A DNA stretch of 64,000 bases from Streptomyces sp. NBC_00443 (lineage in GTDB: Bacteria; Actinomycetota; Actinomycetes; Streptomycetales; Streptomycetaceae), in the NCBI RefSeq assembly GCF_036014175.1, contig NZ_CP107917.1:5952001-6016000 (forward strand), read 5' to 3'. The notes under the pieces are model-generated. The model was not told the origin of the DNA. It did no database searches and saw only the letters and a list, made by a program, of their open reading frames with translations. Shown piece after piece: positions 44,112 through 53,363 of this stretch (the stretch's first letter is position 1; each line of letters opens with the position of its first letter). Position numbers and translations under genes: made by a program.

Positions 44112-46658
44112 CTACACCCACGTCCGGGGGCGGTAACGGTTGGCACGTTCCACCAGGTCGATCCTCTCCTCGCCGCCCCGCGCGAGCCGGGCCAGCGTGC
44201 GGTACGAACGTTCCAGGCCGAAACGCAGTCCCCGCTCGTCCAGGCCGCTGCCGAGCAGCGTCCGTCCTCCGGCGGCGGCAGGCGGGGCGGAACCCTGGCC
44301 ACCGGAGAGTATCCAGTCCAGCGCGCAACCGAGGACTTCCGCCGACAACTGCTCCCGGCGCGCCGGGTCCAGACCATACGCGTCCAGCGCCTCGACCTGG
44401 CCCGCGGCGGCGGTCAGGTCGTCCAGGAACGGTACGTCGGCGGCGGCCGCCGTGCGTTGACGCAGCCGGGCGCGGACGGCCGCCACGCGTGCGGCCGTGT
44501 AGTGGATGGAGCTCTCCGGAACCGACTCCAGGGTCCCCACGGCGCCGCTGCGGTCGCCGGTCGCGAGCTGGACGCGGGCGAGACCGAAGGCCGCGCTCAC
44601 ATAGCTGGGGTCGGTGGACCACACCAGGCGGTAGTACTCGGCGGCGTTGTCCAGCTGGCCCAGCACCTCCGCGCACAGACCCAGGGCCAGCTTGGGTGCG
44701 GGCTCGCCGGGGAAGGCGTCGTAGATCGCGTCGAACGCGAGCGCGGCGCCCTCGTGGTCGCCGGTGCCGAGCGCCGCCACGCCGCGGTACCAGACGATCC
44801 GCCAGTCGTCGGGCCGCTCGTCCTCCAGCTCCAGCAGCTGCTCGTGCGCGGTGCGGGTGTCGCCGTTCTCCAGCCAGGCCCGCACCTGCCGCAGCCGTGT
44901 CTCGGTCGACGGCCCCGGCGCGGCGGCGAGCGCGCCGAGCAGCTCGGCCGGCGCGGTGGTCATCAGACCGGCGAGGAAACCGGCGTTGGGGTCCGCGGGA
45001 TCGACGTGGGGGACCGGCAGTGCGAGGGCGGCGACGGGGGCGTCGACGGCCTTGACGATGCCGGCGCCCGCGGCGGCACCGGCGGCCAGGGAGGTCGCAG
45101 GGGCGCCGGCGGACGCGGCGGTCCCGTTCCCGGCAGGTGCCACCCGCGCCCCCAACCGCGAGACCTCCCCGTCCAGCTTGGGGAACAACACGGTGTCCGT
45201 GACCCGTACTTCGGGGCCGAACAGCGTCGACAGGGACGGCCTCGCGCGGCCCGTCTGCAGGGAGACGACCTCGCGCAGTACGCCCGTGAGCTGCTCCGTC
45301 ATCTCCTGGGCGGAGGCGAAGCGGCGGGCCGGGTCCGGGTCGGTGGCGCGGACCAGGAGGCGGTAGAAGGACTCGTACCGGTGGAAGACCTCGATGTTGT
45401 CGGGGTCGGGCAGCGAGTCGGCGTAGACGTTCGTGTAGCCCTGGAAGTCGAAGGTCAGGACGGCGAGCGTGCGGGCGACCGTGTACAGGTCCGAGGCCAC
45501 CGACGGGCCGACGTCCGCCACCTCGGGCGCCTGGTAGCCCACCGTGCCGTAGATGGCCGACTCGTCGTCGTCCATCCTGCGCACCGCGCCCATGTCGATC
45601 AGCTTGAGCTGGTCCTCGGTCTGGATGGCGTTGTCGACCTTGAAGTCGCAGTACAGGAGGTTGCGGCTGTGCAGGTGACCGAGGGCCTCCAGCGCCTCGA
45701 TGCCGTACGCGCACGCCTGCTCCACCGGCAGCGGGTCCCGCTTGCCCGTCCCGGTACGGCGTGAATTGGCGATCTCCTTGAGCGACTTGCCGCCGACGTA
45801 CTCCATCACGATGTAGCCGTCGAGCGAGCCGGTGCGCTGGTCGAGGTGCTCGACGAAGTTGTAGATCCGCACGATGTTGGCGTGCTCGATCTCCGCGAGG
45901 AAACGCCGCTCGGAGATCGCCGCCGCCATCGCGTCCTGGTCGCCGGTGTCGAGCAGGCCCTTGAGCACCACCCAGCGGTCGGAGACCGCGCGGTCCACGG
46001 CGAGGTACACCCAGCCGAGGCCGCCGTGCGCCAGACAGCCCGCGACCTCGTATTGGCCGTGCACGATGTCGCCGGACTTCAGCTTCGGGACGAAGGAGTA
46101 CGGGTGGCCGCACTTCGTGCAGAATCCCTCCGTACGGCCCGGCCGGTCGCCGCGGGCCCGGCCGACGGGTGCGCCGCAGTCCGAGCGGGAGCAGAACCGC
46201 TTGCGCTCGGGCACCTCCGGGTTCTCCAGCACCATCGCGCGCGGGTCGGGGCGCGGCACGCCCGGGACCTGGACCAGGCCGACGCCGAGCCGCCCGCGGC
46301 CGCTGGAGCCGGCCGTGGAGCCGGAGCTGCGCACCGACACCGAGCGGCCCGTGGAACGGCCCGACAGCGAACGTGACAGCCGTCCCGACACCGAGCGCCG
46401 GGACTTCGACGACTGGGACGACGTACGGGACGACGAACGGGAGCTGCCGCGGCTGCTGGAGCGGGAGCTGCCGCTGCCCGCCGACCCGCGCGAGGCCTTG
46501 CCGCCGGCCGTCACCCCGGTGGGCGGCGAGCCGACCGTGCCGGTCGCCGAGACGACCGGGGCGAGGCCGCAGGTGTCGCAGTACAGCTCGCCGCCGCCCA
46601 CGTCCTCGTACGTCCCGCCGCAGTCCGGTCGCTGACAGCTCTGCTGTGGCTGACTCAT
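44112..46658 (-). CDS. pknG: PknG-type Ser/Thr protein kinase
   Basis: An 848-residue soluble kinase. It has an extra N-terminal zinc ribbon (residues 8-31), a Ser/Arg-rich stretch (55-122) and a rubredoxin-like metal site (Cys156, Cys161, Cys180, Cys183). The kinase domain covers 200-465 with the PknG-type loop LAHGGLGWVYLAVD, Lys233, catalytic Asp338 in YCDFKVDN and DMG at 355-357 in place of DFG. TPR-like helices span 600-800. Mycobacterial PknG uses this same order and is controlled by GlnH/GlnX, both of which are encoded upstream here. It lies 3 bases before the phosphatase start. Confidence 0.9.
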   Translation of the reverse strand: MSQPQQSCQRPDCGGTYEDVGGGELYCDTCGLAPVVSATGTVGSPPTGVTAGGKASRGSAGSGSSRSSSRGSSRSSSRTSSQSSKSRRSVSGRLSRSLSGRSTGRSVSVRSSGSTAGSSGRGRLGVGLVQVPGVPRPDPRAMVLENPEVPERKRFCSRSDCGAPVGRARGDRPGRTEGFCTKCGHPYSFVPKLKSGDIVHGQYEVAGCLAHGGLGWVYLAVDRAVSDRWVVLKGLLDTGDQDAMAAAISERRFLAEIEHANIVRIYNFVEHLDQRTGSLDGYIVMEYVGGKSLKEIANSRRTGTGKRDPLPVEQACAYGIEALEALGHLHSRNLLYCDFKVDNAIQTEDQLKLIDMGAVRRMDDDESAIYGTVGYQAPEVADVGPSVASDLYTVARTLAVLTFDFQGYTNVYADSLPDPDNIEVFHRYESFYRLLVRATDPDPARRFASAQEMTEQLTGVLREVVSLQTGRARPSLSTLFGPEVRVTDTVLFPKLDGEVSRLGARVAPAGNGTAASAGAPATSLAAGAAAGAGIVKAVDAPVAALALPVPHVDPADPNAGFLAGLMTTAPAELLGALAAAPGPSTETRLRQVRAWLENGDTRTAHEQLLELEDERPDDWRIVWYRGVAALGTGDHEGAALAFDAIYDAFPGEPAPKLALGLCAEVLGQLDNAAEYYRLVWSTDPSYVSAAFGLARVQLATGDRSGAVGTLESVPESSIHYTAARVAAVRARLRQRTAAAADVPFLDDLTAAAGQVEALDAYGLDPARREQLSAEVLGCALDWILSGGQGSAPPAAAGGRTLLGSGLDERGLRFGLERSYRTLARLARGGEERIDLVERANRYRPRTWV

Positions 46659-46680
46659 GACGACGACACCCCCCTGACCC

Positions 46681-48012
46681 TCATGATCCCGGCCCCCTCC
46701 GGTCCTCGGGCGCGCGCGGCCCCGGCACCCGCCCGCTGCCGAGCAGTTCGGCGGCCGCGTGCTGGTAGCGCAGCACGGCCTGCTCGGCGACGCGCAGGTC
46801 GCAGGGCGCGCTCCACAGCATGCGGCGGGCCGCGTCGTACCGCTCGATGAGGAACGGGTCCTCCGCCAGGCCGTGCCGGGCCACCTTCGCCTTGTACGCG
46901 TCGAGGCGGCCGCGCAGCTCGGCGCGGACCGCCAGGGGCGCGGTGACCGCGGTCAACGACTCGCGGGCGCGCATCAGTTCGTCCTCCGCCTTCTCCTCCA
47001 GGGACTCCAGGAGCGGTGACAGGCGGTGCCACTGGGCGTGTCTGCGGTACTCGGCGGCTGTCGCCAGCTGCTCCTGCAGCACGGTCGGCGGGCCGCTGAC
47101 GACCGGCACCTCCGTGGCGGCGATCTTCGCCAGCACCTCGCCGCGCGCGATACGGGCCTCGGCGAGCGTACGGTCCGCGCGCGACAGCACGTCACGCAGC
47201 CGGACCAGACGCTGCTCGGCATCCTGACGGACCGTCAACACCGCGTCGATCTCACGGCGTACGTCCTCCAGGGCGCGCGCCTCGCGGTCGTAGACCGTGG
47301 TGTCCGGCCTGCCGCCCCCCGGCGCCGAACTCCCCTGCGTGGGAACCCAGTACGCCAGCGGGTCGGACACCACTTCCGAGCGCAGCTTGGTGAGCGTGCG
47401 CGTGATGCGCTCCAGGTCGTCTCCCGCCGGGTGCTCGCCGGGGCGTACGCCGACGGAGTGCGCGAGGCGGCGGGTGCGCTGGAGCTCCGCGGCCAGTAAA
47501 TCGATACGGGCGGGCAGCGCCGACCACACCGCGTCGGCGGCCACGACCATGTCCAGCGACGTCGCGTACAGCTCGTTCATCCGCTCCACGAGCGTGACGA
47601 GCGTGAACTGTTCGCTGAGCTTGCCCGGACTGCCGTGCAGTGTCGGCGCGTTGGCCGTGGCCGTCGCGGAGCCCGCCAGCGTCACCGACTCGCCGCGCAG
47701 CAGTTCCGTCAGTTCCACCAGGTCCTCGCGGCTGGACCAGCGACGCCGGGAACGGATGTCGCGGGCGGCGCGCAACGCGTCCGTGTACGCGTCGAAATAC
47801 GCCCACAGCAGCGTTATCGACGCCTCCGCGGTCGTCCACCGCTCCTTGGTGACGCCCGTGAGCTCGGCGCCCTCGAGAAGTCTGCGGCCCGCGTGGTCCT
47901 GCAGCGCGAGGAGCGAGGTCTCGATCGCCTCGTGCTCCGCGCCGAGCCGCGCCAGCGCACGGTCCACCTCGTCCCGGTCCATCACCGGCCCGGCGGGGTC
48001 CGTGACGCCCAT
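46681..48012 (-). CDS. Coiled-coil protein of unknown function in the GlnX-PknG cluster, with a TTA codon
   Basis: A 443-residue soluble, mostly helical protein with long coiled-coil segments around residues 20-60, 240-300 and 320-370. It has no catalytic motif that I recognise. It stands between the GlnH-like gene (101-base gap) and pknG (22-base gap) and is likely co-transcribed. A TTA leucine codon occurs at 47497-47499 (codon 172, in RIDLLAAEL); in Streptomyces TTA is read only by the bldA tRNA, tying synthesis of this protein to development. GAGAGGTG lies 4 bases before the ATG. Confidence 0.8.
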   Translation of the reverse strand: MGVTDPAGPVMDRDEVDRALARLGAEHEAIETSLLALQDHAGRRLLEGAELTGVTKERWTTAEASITLLWAYFDAYTDALRAARDIRSRRRWSSREDLVELTELLRGESVTLAGSATATANAPTLHGSPGKLSEQFTLVTLVERMNELYATSLDMVVAADAVWSALPARIDLLAAELQRTRRLAHSVGVRPGEHPAGDDLERITRTLTKLRSEVVSDPLAYWVPTQGSSAPGGGRPDTTVYDREARALEDVRREIDAVLTVRQDAEQRLVRLRDVLSRADRTLAEARIARGEVLAKIAATEVPVVSGPPTVLQEQLATAAEYRRHAQWHRLSPLLESLEEKAEDELMRARESLTAVTAPLAVRAELRGRLDAYKAKVARHGLAEDPFLIERYDAARRMLWSAPCDLRVAEQAVLRYQHAAAELLGSGRVPGPRAPEDRRGPGS

Positions 48013-48113
48013 CGATCACCTCTCGCTGCTGTCGTGTTCCGTCGGTTCGGTCTGTTCGTGCCGGTGCGGTCGTTCCGTCTGTTCCCGTCAATCGTGCGTC
48101 AGTTGATGGTCGG

Positions 48114-49208
48114 TCACTTGTACTTCGCGTCGGGAGGGGTCGCCGACGCCGACTTCTTGTCGCCCTGATCCATGGTCGGGTGCAGCCACTTCTCGTACGA
48201 CGCCTTCCAGCCGCCGTCCTCGACGTAGTTCTCCAGGGTCCGGTTGACCTGGCGTACCAGATCGTCGGAGCCCAGTTTCATCGCCACGCCGTAGTACTCG
48301 TCCGTGAACAGGCCGCCCTTGAGTTCCACCGTCGGGTCCTGCGCGGCCTGGCTGGCCGCGAGCGCGCCGTCCGTGACGACCGCGTCGACCTCGCCGAGCT
48401 GCAACTTCACCAGGCAGTCGAGCTGGTTGGGGACGGTGGTCGTGATGTCGGTGGAGTCGGGGAGGTCGCCGGACTCGCGGCCCGCCTCCAGGTTGTCGTA
48501 CGCCGTGGAGCCCTGCGCCGAACACACCTTCCTGCCGGCCAGGGTCTTGTCGAAGCCGGTGATCTTCGAGGTCTTGGGAGCCAGGACCTGCTGGCCGGTG
48601 ACGAAGTAGGGGGCGGAGAAGGCGACTTGCTCGATACGGTCGCAGTTGATCGTCATGGTGCGGACCACCATGTCGACCTCGCCCTTCTGGATCGCCTCGA
48701 CACGGCGGCTGGTCGGGATGGCCTTGAACTGCACCGCGTCGCGGTCGCCGAGGATGTCCTCGGCGATCCGGTGGACGAGGTCGATGTCGAAGCCCTCGAG
48801 CTCGCCGGAGGGGTTGTTCGGGTCGAGGTAGCCCCAGCGGTAGCTGTTGGTGTCGACGCCGACGATCAGGCGGCGGTCCTTGCGGGCCTTGATGGCGTCG
48901 ACGGTCGGGCTGCCGCCGTTCCCGCCGGACGGGGTCAGGCTCTGGTCCTGCGGGTTCTCGCAGTCCTCCGCCTTCGCCTGGCTGACCCGGGCGATGCCCT
49001 GGCCCGCGGTGGCCGCGTCGTCGTCGCGGTGCTGGGACAGGGGCAGCAGCAGGGCGAAGGTCACCGTCAGGGTGACGACCAGCGCCATCGCGGCTACGCC
49101 GCCCCAGCCGCGCAGGCCGGTGCGCAGGCTTCGCCAGAGGTTGCCTGTGGGGGTGCCTGTGCGGATCCCTGTGCCCCGGAGGTGACCCGAGTCATCGCTT
49201 GCGTTCAT
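48114..49208 (-). CDS. glnH: GlnH-like membrane-anchored amino-acid-binding protein
   Basis: A 364-residue protein with a cytoplasmic stub, one membrane helix near residues 40-62 and a family 3 solute-binding domain outside: LIVGVDTNSYRWGY, GFDIDLVHRIAEDI, VDMVVRTMTINCDR, and VDAVVTDGALAA. This is the glutamate/aspartate-type binding fold, but no transporter permease or ATPase is adjacent. Beside GlnX- and PknG-like genes it matches the mycobacterial GlnH sensor rather than an uptake system. ATG 49208 chosen on RBS AGGGGG; an in-frame GTG at 49226 overlaps the upstream stop. Confidence 0.87.
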   Translation of the reverse strand: MNASDDSGHLRGTGIRTGTPTGNLWRSLRTGLRGWGGVAAMALVVTLTVTFALLLPLSQHRDDDAATAGQGIARVSQAKAEDCENPQDQSLTPSGGNGGSPTVDAIKARKDRRLIVGVDTNSYRWGYLDPNNPSGELEGFDIDLVHRIAEDILGDRDAVQFKAIPTSRRVEAIQKGEVDMVVRTMTINCDRIEQVAFSAPYFVTGQQVLAPKTSKITGFDKTLAGRKVCSAQGSTAYDNLEAGRESGDLPDSTDITTTVPNQLDCLVKLQLGEVDAVVTDGALAASQAAQDPTVELKGGLFTDEYYGVAMKLGSDDLVRQVNRTLENYVEDGGWKASYEKWLHPTMDQGDKKSASATPPDAKYK

Positions 49209-49222
49209 CGTCGTGCCCCCTC

Positions 49223-50701
49223 TCACCTGTACTCCGACAGCCTGCGGCCGATGCCGAGGACCGCGCCGGCCGCGCCCAGGACCGCGAGGACCGCGGCGCC
49301 GGTCGGGAGGCCGGTCAGCGAATCACGGCCGTCGCTCGCGGCCTGCTTGAACTCGGTCTGTTCGTGCGCGAGCGCTGCCGCCAGGGCCTTGTCGACGTTG
49401 TCGAAGCACACGCTCGTCGGCTCCTTCGCGGCGCCGATGACGCGGTCGCGGGCGGCCTGGTAGTTGCCGTTGTTGTTGTCGTCGCGGGCGACGTCGTGGC
49501 GGTCCTTCCAGACCTTCATGAAGCTGTTCGCGTCCTGGACGGGCTTCTTGCCGGTCGCGTCGTCCGCGAGGTCCTCGGCACGGTTGAGAGCGTTGCCCAG
49601 TTGATCGATCTGCTGGTCGTAGCCCCACTCGTACGCGTCGACGACCGTGTCGTCTTCGAGTGTCCTCGTGTCCGCGCCGCGGCGGACCAGGGTCAGGTTC
49701 TCGTCGCTGCGGGCCGTGAGTGAGGCGATGCGGGCCTCGTGCAGCACAGTCAGGGAGCGGACGCCGTGGTCGTAGGAGTCGTTCAGGCCTGCCCGGGCGA
49801 CCATGTGGCTGACGGCGAGCCACAGCAGGACCACCGTGGCCGTGGCCGTGGCCGTGACGAGGCCGTGGTTCAGGACCCTGTTCGTGCGCCGGTAGTTGCG
49901 GCGCTGGGCCCAGGCGAGGGCGGCGAGGGCGACGATGCCGAGGCCTGCGGCGGCCCAGGGGAAGGACTTCGCGTCCGCGTAGTCCTCGCTGAGGCGCTGG
50001 TTCTCCGTCTGGTACAGCTTTTCGGCCCTGGGCAGCATGTTCTGCTGCATCATCTCGTTCGCGGCGCGCAGGTACGCGCCGCCGACGGGGTAGCCCTGGC
50101 GGTTGTTGGCCCTTGCTGTCTCCACGAGGCCCTTGTACTCCGGGAGGAGTCTGCTGAGTTCCGCGATGGTCTTCGCGGAGGGGGAGCCCGGTTCGGAGTT
50201 GGCTGCCGCGGTGACTAGTTTCGCTGCGGCCGTGCGGATGTCCTTCTCGTAGCCCTCGCGCATGGCGGGCTTTTCCTGCAGGCCTGCGAGGTAGCCGCTG
50301 GCCGCGGCGGTGTTGGCGTCCGCCAGGGAGCGGTAGATGTCGGCGGCGTCCGAGCTGAGGGGCTGGCTGCGGTTGAGGACGTCGTCGGCGGCCGCCCCGC
50401 GGTCGGTCATCTGCCAGGCGGCTACTGCGCCGAAGGCGATGACGAGGGCGGCGAGGAGGGCACCGATGATGCGGAGGCGGCCGGGTTCGGTGGTGGCGGC
50501 TGCGCGGAGTCGGTCCAGGCCCTCGGCGAAGGCGGTTCGGCGGGGTGGTGTTGCCGGCGCGTTGGGGCGGCCGATGGCGGTGGGGGGTGCGGGGCGGCCC
50601 GGGGGTGCGGGCTGGGGCGGCACGGACGGCATGGTGGGTGCGCCTTGTGCCGGGTCGTTTCCCGGTGGTGGTGCCGTGCTGCTCTTCGGCGTCTGTGTCA
50701 C
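49223..50701 (-). CDS. glnX: GlnX-like membrane sensor/transducer
   Basis: A 492-residue membrane protein: a Pro-rich cytoplasmic N-terminus, then hydrophobic helices near residues 75-98, 255-272, 290-308 and 462-482, separating two helical extracytoplasmic domains. The layout and the position upstream of a GlnH-like receptor and PknG fit GlnX, which in mycobacteria passes the GlnH amino-acid signal to PknG. GTG start with a perfect GGGGGAGG RBS. It is the first gene of the minus-strand signalling cluster. The 344-base gap upstream (50702-51045) holds its promoter and repeat copy B. Confidence 0.82.
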   Translation of the reverse strand: MTQTPKSSTAPPPGNDPAQGAPTMPSVPPQPAPPGRPAPPTAIGRPNAPATPPRRTAFAEGLDRLRAAATTEPGRLRIIGALLAALVIAFGAVAAWQMTDRGAAADDVLNRSQPLSSDAADIYRSLADANTAAASGYLAGLQEKPAMREGYEKDIRTAAAKLVTAAANSEPGSPSAKTIAELSRLLPEYKGLVETARANNRQGYPVGGAYLRAANEMMQQNMLPRAEKLYQTENQRLSEDYADAKSFPWAAAGLGIVALAALAWAQRRNYRRTNRVLNHGLVTATATATVVLLWLAVSHMVARAGLNDSYDHGVRSLTVLHEARIASLTARSDENLTLVRRGADTRTLEDDTVVDAYEWGYDQQIDQLGNALNRAEDLADDATGKKPVQDANSFMKVWKDRHDVARDDNNNGNYQAARDRVIGAAKEPTSVCFDNVDKALAAALAHEQTEFKQAASDGRDSLTGLPTGAAVLAVLGAAGAVLGIGRRLSEYR

Positions 50702-50902
50702 TGTTGACCTCCCCCGTGGCCATCCGTGCCGCAAGTATCGCTGCCGGGACTGACATCCGCACCGGCCTTCGCTGGATCTTGATCGGATCGCAGCGCGGAT
50801 CCCGAAATCCCGGCACACCGAAACCGCTGTGCACGAGCCCCCTGCCCATGAATACGCCGGGGGAATCTGTTCGGTTCCAGGTTCGAGAGGGTGCGCGCCG
50901 AT

Positions 50903-51027
50903 GCCTGCGGCGGCCTGTGGCTGCTTCGGTGGGGGTGCGCGTAGCGCCTTGCGGGTGTGTGGTGGCTCGGGGCCGTGCCGGGGGGTGCGGCGCCGCGGGG
51001 TGCGCCACCACGGCCACTCTGCCGGTC
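50903..51027. repeat. Dispersed non-coding repeat, shortened copy B
   Basis: Reverse-complement copy of the element at 16-250, lacking about 110 central bases. The flanks match closely, including the GCCTGCGGCGGC end and the GTGGCCGTGGTGG portion. It lies between the divergent-looking end of csnK and the promoter side of glnX. Confidence 0.7.
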
Positions 51028-51045
51028 ACTTTGGTGGGGGTGAGG

Positions 51046-52017
51046 TTACGGCTCGAAGTGTTGGCGGAGTCGGACGTGTACCTCCGGGAGTGCCCCCACC
51101 GCGTCCAGGCCCAGCAGGGCCGCGCCCAGTACCGGGCTTGCCGTGACCACGTGAGGGACGGCCTTGGGGGCGCGGGTGGTGAGCAGGGCGTGGATGGTGT
51201 CGAGCAGTTGGGGGTGGCGGGCAGCCAGGACGCCTCCGCCCAGGAGCACCGGGGTGGACTCCTCCAGGAGGTCCAGTCGGGTCAGAGCGACCGTCGCCAT
51301 GGTGACCACTTCGTCGGCGAGGCGGTCCACGAGATCGCGGGCGATCGGGTCACCGGCCGCCGCGGTGGTGAAGAGGACCGGGGTCAGCTCGTGGCGGCGG
51401 GTGGGGGCGATGTGTTCGAGGTGCAGGGCCTCGATGAGGGCGTACATGGTGGGCAGGCCGAAGTGGGCGGGGAGCGTGTGGGTCAACGTCGTGGGCGCTC
51501 CTCGGCCGTCCTCCGCCCGGGCCGCGTGCCACAGGGCTTCCTCCGCCAGGCCCCAGCCGCCTCCCCAGTCTCCGGAGATGCGGCCCAGGGCGGGGAAGCG
51601 GGCTGTACGGCCGTCGGGGCGCATGCCCACGCAGTTGATGCCGGCGCCGCAGACGACGGCCACGCCGCGGGGTTCCGGCACGCCCGCGCGGAGGATCGCG
51701 AAGGTGTCGTTGCGGACCTCGACGGTCGTGCCCCACGCGCGTGCCTGCAGGGCTGCGGTCAGTTGCTCCTCCTCCACCGGGAGGTCGGCGTTGGCCAGGC
51801 ATGCCGAGACATGGTCGGCGGACGTCACGCCCGCTGCGGTGAGGGCCTGTTCGACTGCCGCGGCCAGGGTGTCCATCGCCGGCTCCACGCCGACCGTGGG
51901 TGGGCGGAAGCCGCCGCCGCGGGCCGTGGCCAGCACGGTTCCGTCGGCGGCCACCACTGCCACGTCGGTCTTGCTGTTGCCCGCGTCTACGGCGAGGACA
52001 CATGCGGTCAGGCCCAC
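51046..52017 (-). CDS. csnK: Sugar kinase, GlcNAc/GlcN kinase-like (CsnK-like)
   Basis: A 323-residue BadF/N-acetylglucosamine kinase-type ATPase of the ASKHA fold: phosphate-1 motif AVDAGNSKTDVAV at the N-terminus, CGAGINCVG as a second phosphate motif, GRISGDWGGGWGLAEEAL, and LLGGGVLAA near the adenosine site. In the Streptomyces csnR-K system this kinase phosphorylates imported chitosan mono- and oligosaccharides. GTG start overlapping the stop of the GH4 gene by 10 bases. It is the last gene of the operon. Confidence 0.85.
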   Translation of the reverse strand: MGLTACVLAVDAGNSKTDVAVVAADGTVLATARGGGFRPPTVGVEPAMDTLAAAVEQALTAAGVTSADHVSACLANADLPVEEEQLTAALQARAWGTTVEVRNDTFAILRAGVPEPRGVAVVCGAGINCVGMRPDGRTARFPALGRISGDWGGGWGLAEEALWHAARAEDGRGAPTTLTHTLPAHFGLPTMYALIEALHLEHIAPTRRHELTPVLFTTAAAGDPIARDLVDRLADEVVTMATVALTRLDLLEESTPVLLGGGVLAARHPQLLDTIHALLTTRAPKAVPHVVTASPVLGAALLGLDAVGALPEVHVRLRQHFEP

Positions 52018-53273
52018 GCGAGATGCTCCCGGTTGTGTGCGATCAGCTGGTCGGTGAGGGCTTCGGCGTACTCGTACTGGCCGATCAGGGGGTGGGAGAG
52101 CAGGGCTTTGAAGACCCGGTCGCGGCTGCCGTGCAGCGCTGCTTCCAGGGCCAGGTGCTCGTAGGCCGTCACCTGGGCCATCAGACCCGCGTAGAGCGGG
52201 TCCACGGTCGGTACGGCGAGAGGTGCCGGGCCCTTCGCGCCCACCGCTGCCTGCACTTCGATCACCGCGTCGTCGGGGAGGAAGGGGAGCGTGCCGTTGT
52301 TGAGGGTGTTGACCACCTGGTAGGGGCTGCCCGACCCGCCGAGCAGGGCTGCCGCAAGGTCGACTGCCGCCTCGGAGTAGTAGGCGCCGCCGCGCTTGGC
52401 GAGGAGCTCCGGCTTCTCGTCGAGGGACGGGTCGGCGTAGAGGGTGAGCAACTGGCGTTCCATTTCCGCCACTTCCGCGGCCCTGGACGGCTTGGTGCGC
52501 AGTTCCCGTACGACTTCGTCGTGTGCGTAGTAGTAGCGCAGGTAGTACGACGGGACCGCGGTCAGGCGGTTCAGGAGGGGGCGGGGGAGGTGCAGGTCGG
52601 CGGCGATCGTGTCGCCGTGGCCGGTCAGGAGCTTCGGCAGGACGTTCTCGCCCTCGGGGCCGCCCAGGCGTACGCCCGTCTCCCAGGTGAGGTGGTTGAG
52701 GCCCACGTGGTCGAGGTGGATCTCGGAGGCCGGGACGTCGAGCATGGCCGCGAACTTCCGCTGGAAGCCGATCGCCACGTTGCACAGGCCGACCGCCCGG
52801 TGGCCCTCCTGGAGAAGGGCCCGGGTCACGATGCCGACCGGGTTGGTGAAGTCGATGATCCAGGCGGTGGGGTTGGCGCGGCGGACGCGGTCCGCGATGT
52901 CGAGGACGATCGGGACCGTGCGCAGGGCCTTGGCCAGGCCGCCGGCGCCCGTCGTCTCCTGGCCGACGCAGCCGCACTCCAGGGGCCAGGTCTCGTCCTG
53001 TTCGCGGGCCGCCTGGCCGCCGACGCGGAGTTGGAGGAGGACGGCGTCGGCGCCGTCCACTGCCGCGTCCAGGTCGGTGGTGGTGGTGATCCTGCCGTTG
53101 TGGGCCTGGCGGGTGAAGATGCGGCGGGCCAGGCCGCCCACCAGTTCCAGGCGGTCCTTCGCCGGGTCCATCAGGACCAGTTCCTCGATGGGGAGGGTGT
53201 CCCGGAGGCGGGCGAAGCCGTCGATGAGTTCGGGGGTGTAGGTCGAGCCTCCGCCGACCACGGTGAGTTTCAC
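52008..53273 (-). CDS. csnH: Family GH4 6-phospho-beta-glucosidase (CsnH-like)
   Basis: A 421-residue NAD- and metal-dependent glycosidase: dinucleotide motif VVGGGSTYTPEL at the N-terminus, GGLAKALRTVP, DFTNPVGIVT, CNVAIGFQ with the metal-binding Cys, and GLNHLTW with the metal-binding His. GH4 enzymes oxidise C3 and eliminate the glycosidic bond of 6-phosphorylated disaccharides. Following an oligosaccharide importer and preceding a kinase, it probably splits phosphorylated chitosan-derived sugars. A 90-base gap with a hairpin separates it from the permease gene. Confidence 0.9.
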   Translation of the reverse strand: MKLTVVGGGSTYTPELIDGFARLRDTLPIEELVLMDPAKDRLELVGGLARRIFTRQAHNGRITTTTDLDAAVDGADAVLLQLRVGGQAAREQDETWPLECGCVGQETTGAGGLAKALRTVPIVLDIADRVRRANPTAWIIDFTNPVGIVTRALLQEGHRAVGLCNVAIGFQRKFAAMLDVPASEIHLDHVGLNHLTWETGVRLGGPEGENVLPKLLTGHGDTIAADLHLPRPLLNRLTAVPSYYLRYYYAHDEVVRELRTKPSRAAEVAEMERQLLTLYADPSLDEKPELLAKRGGAYYSEAAVDLAAALLGGSGSPYQVVNTLNNGTLPFLPDDAVIEVQAAVGAKGPAPLAVPTVDPLYAGLMAQVTAYEHLALEAALHGSRDRVFKALLSHPLIGQYEYAEALTDQLIAHNREHLAWA

Positions 53274-53325
53274 TGCGAGATGCCTCGCTTCCCGGTGCGG
53301 GGGACGGTGATCATCGGCCGGGGGT

Positions 53326-53343
53326 CCGGGGGTTGTCCCCCGG
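53326..53343 (-). terminator. Intra-operon hairpin between csnG and csnH
   Basis: A 7-bp G/C stem (53326-53332 with 53337-53343) and 4-base loop within the only sizeable gap of the transporter operon. It may attenuate or process the transcript so that transporter and enzyme genes are expressed at different levels. Confidence 0.45.
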
Positions 53344-53363
53344 GGAGATGCTGCATGTGTGGT

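Noticed and set aside
39937..45764. Very long plus-strand frames opposite the signalling cluster
   Set aside because: They lack RBS and recognisable domains and are fully explained by the minus-strand FHA, VWA, PP2C and kinase genes.
49839..49862. Hexanucleotide repeat (GTGGCC) as a regulatory element
   Set aside because: It lies inside the GlnX-like gene and encodes a Thr-Ala run in a membrane helix; simple codon repetition explains it.
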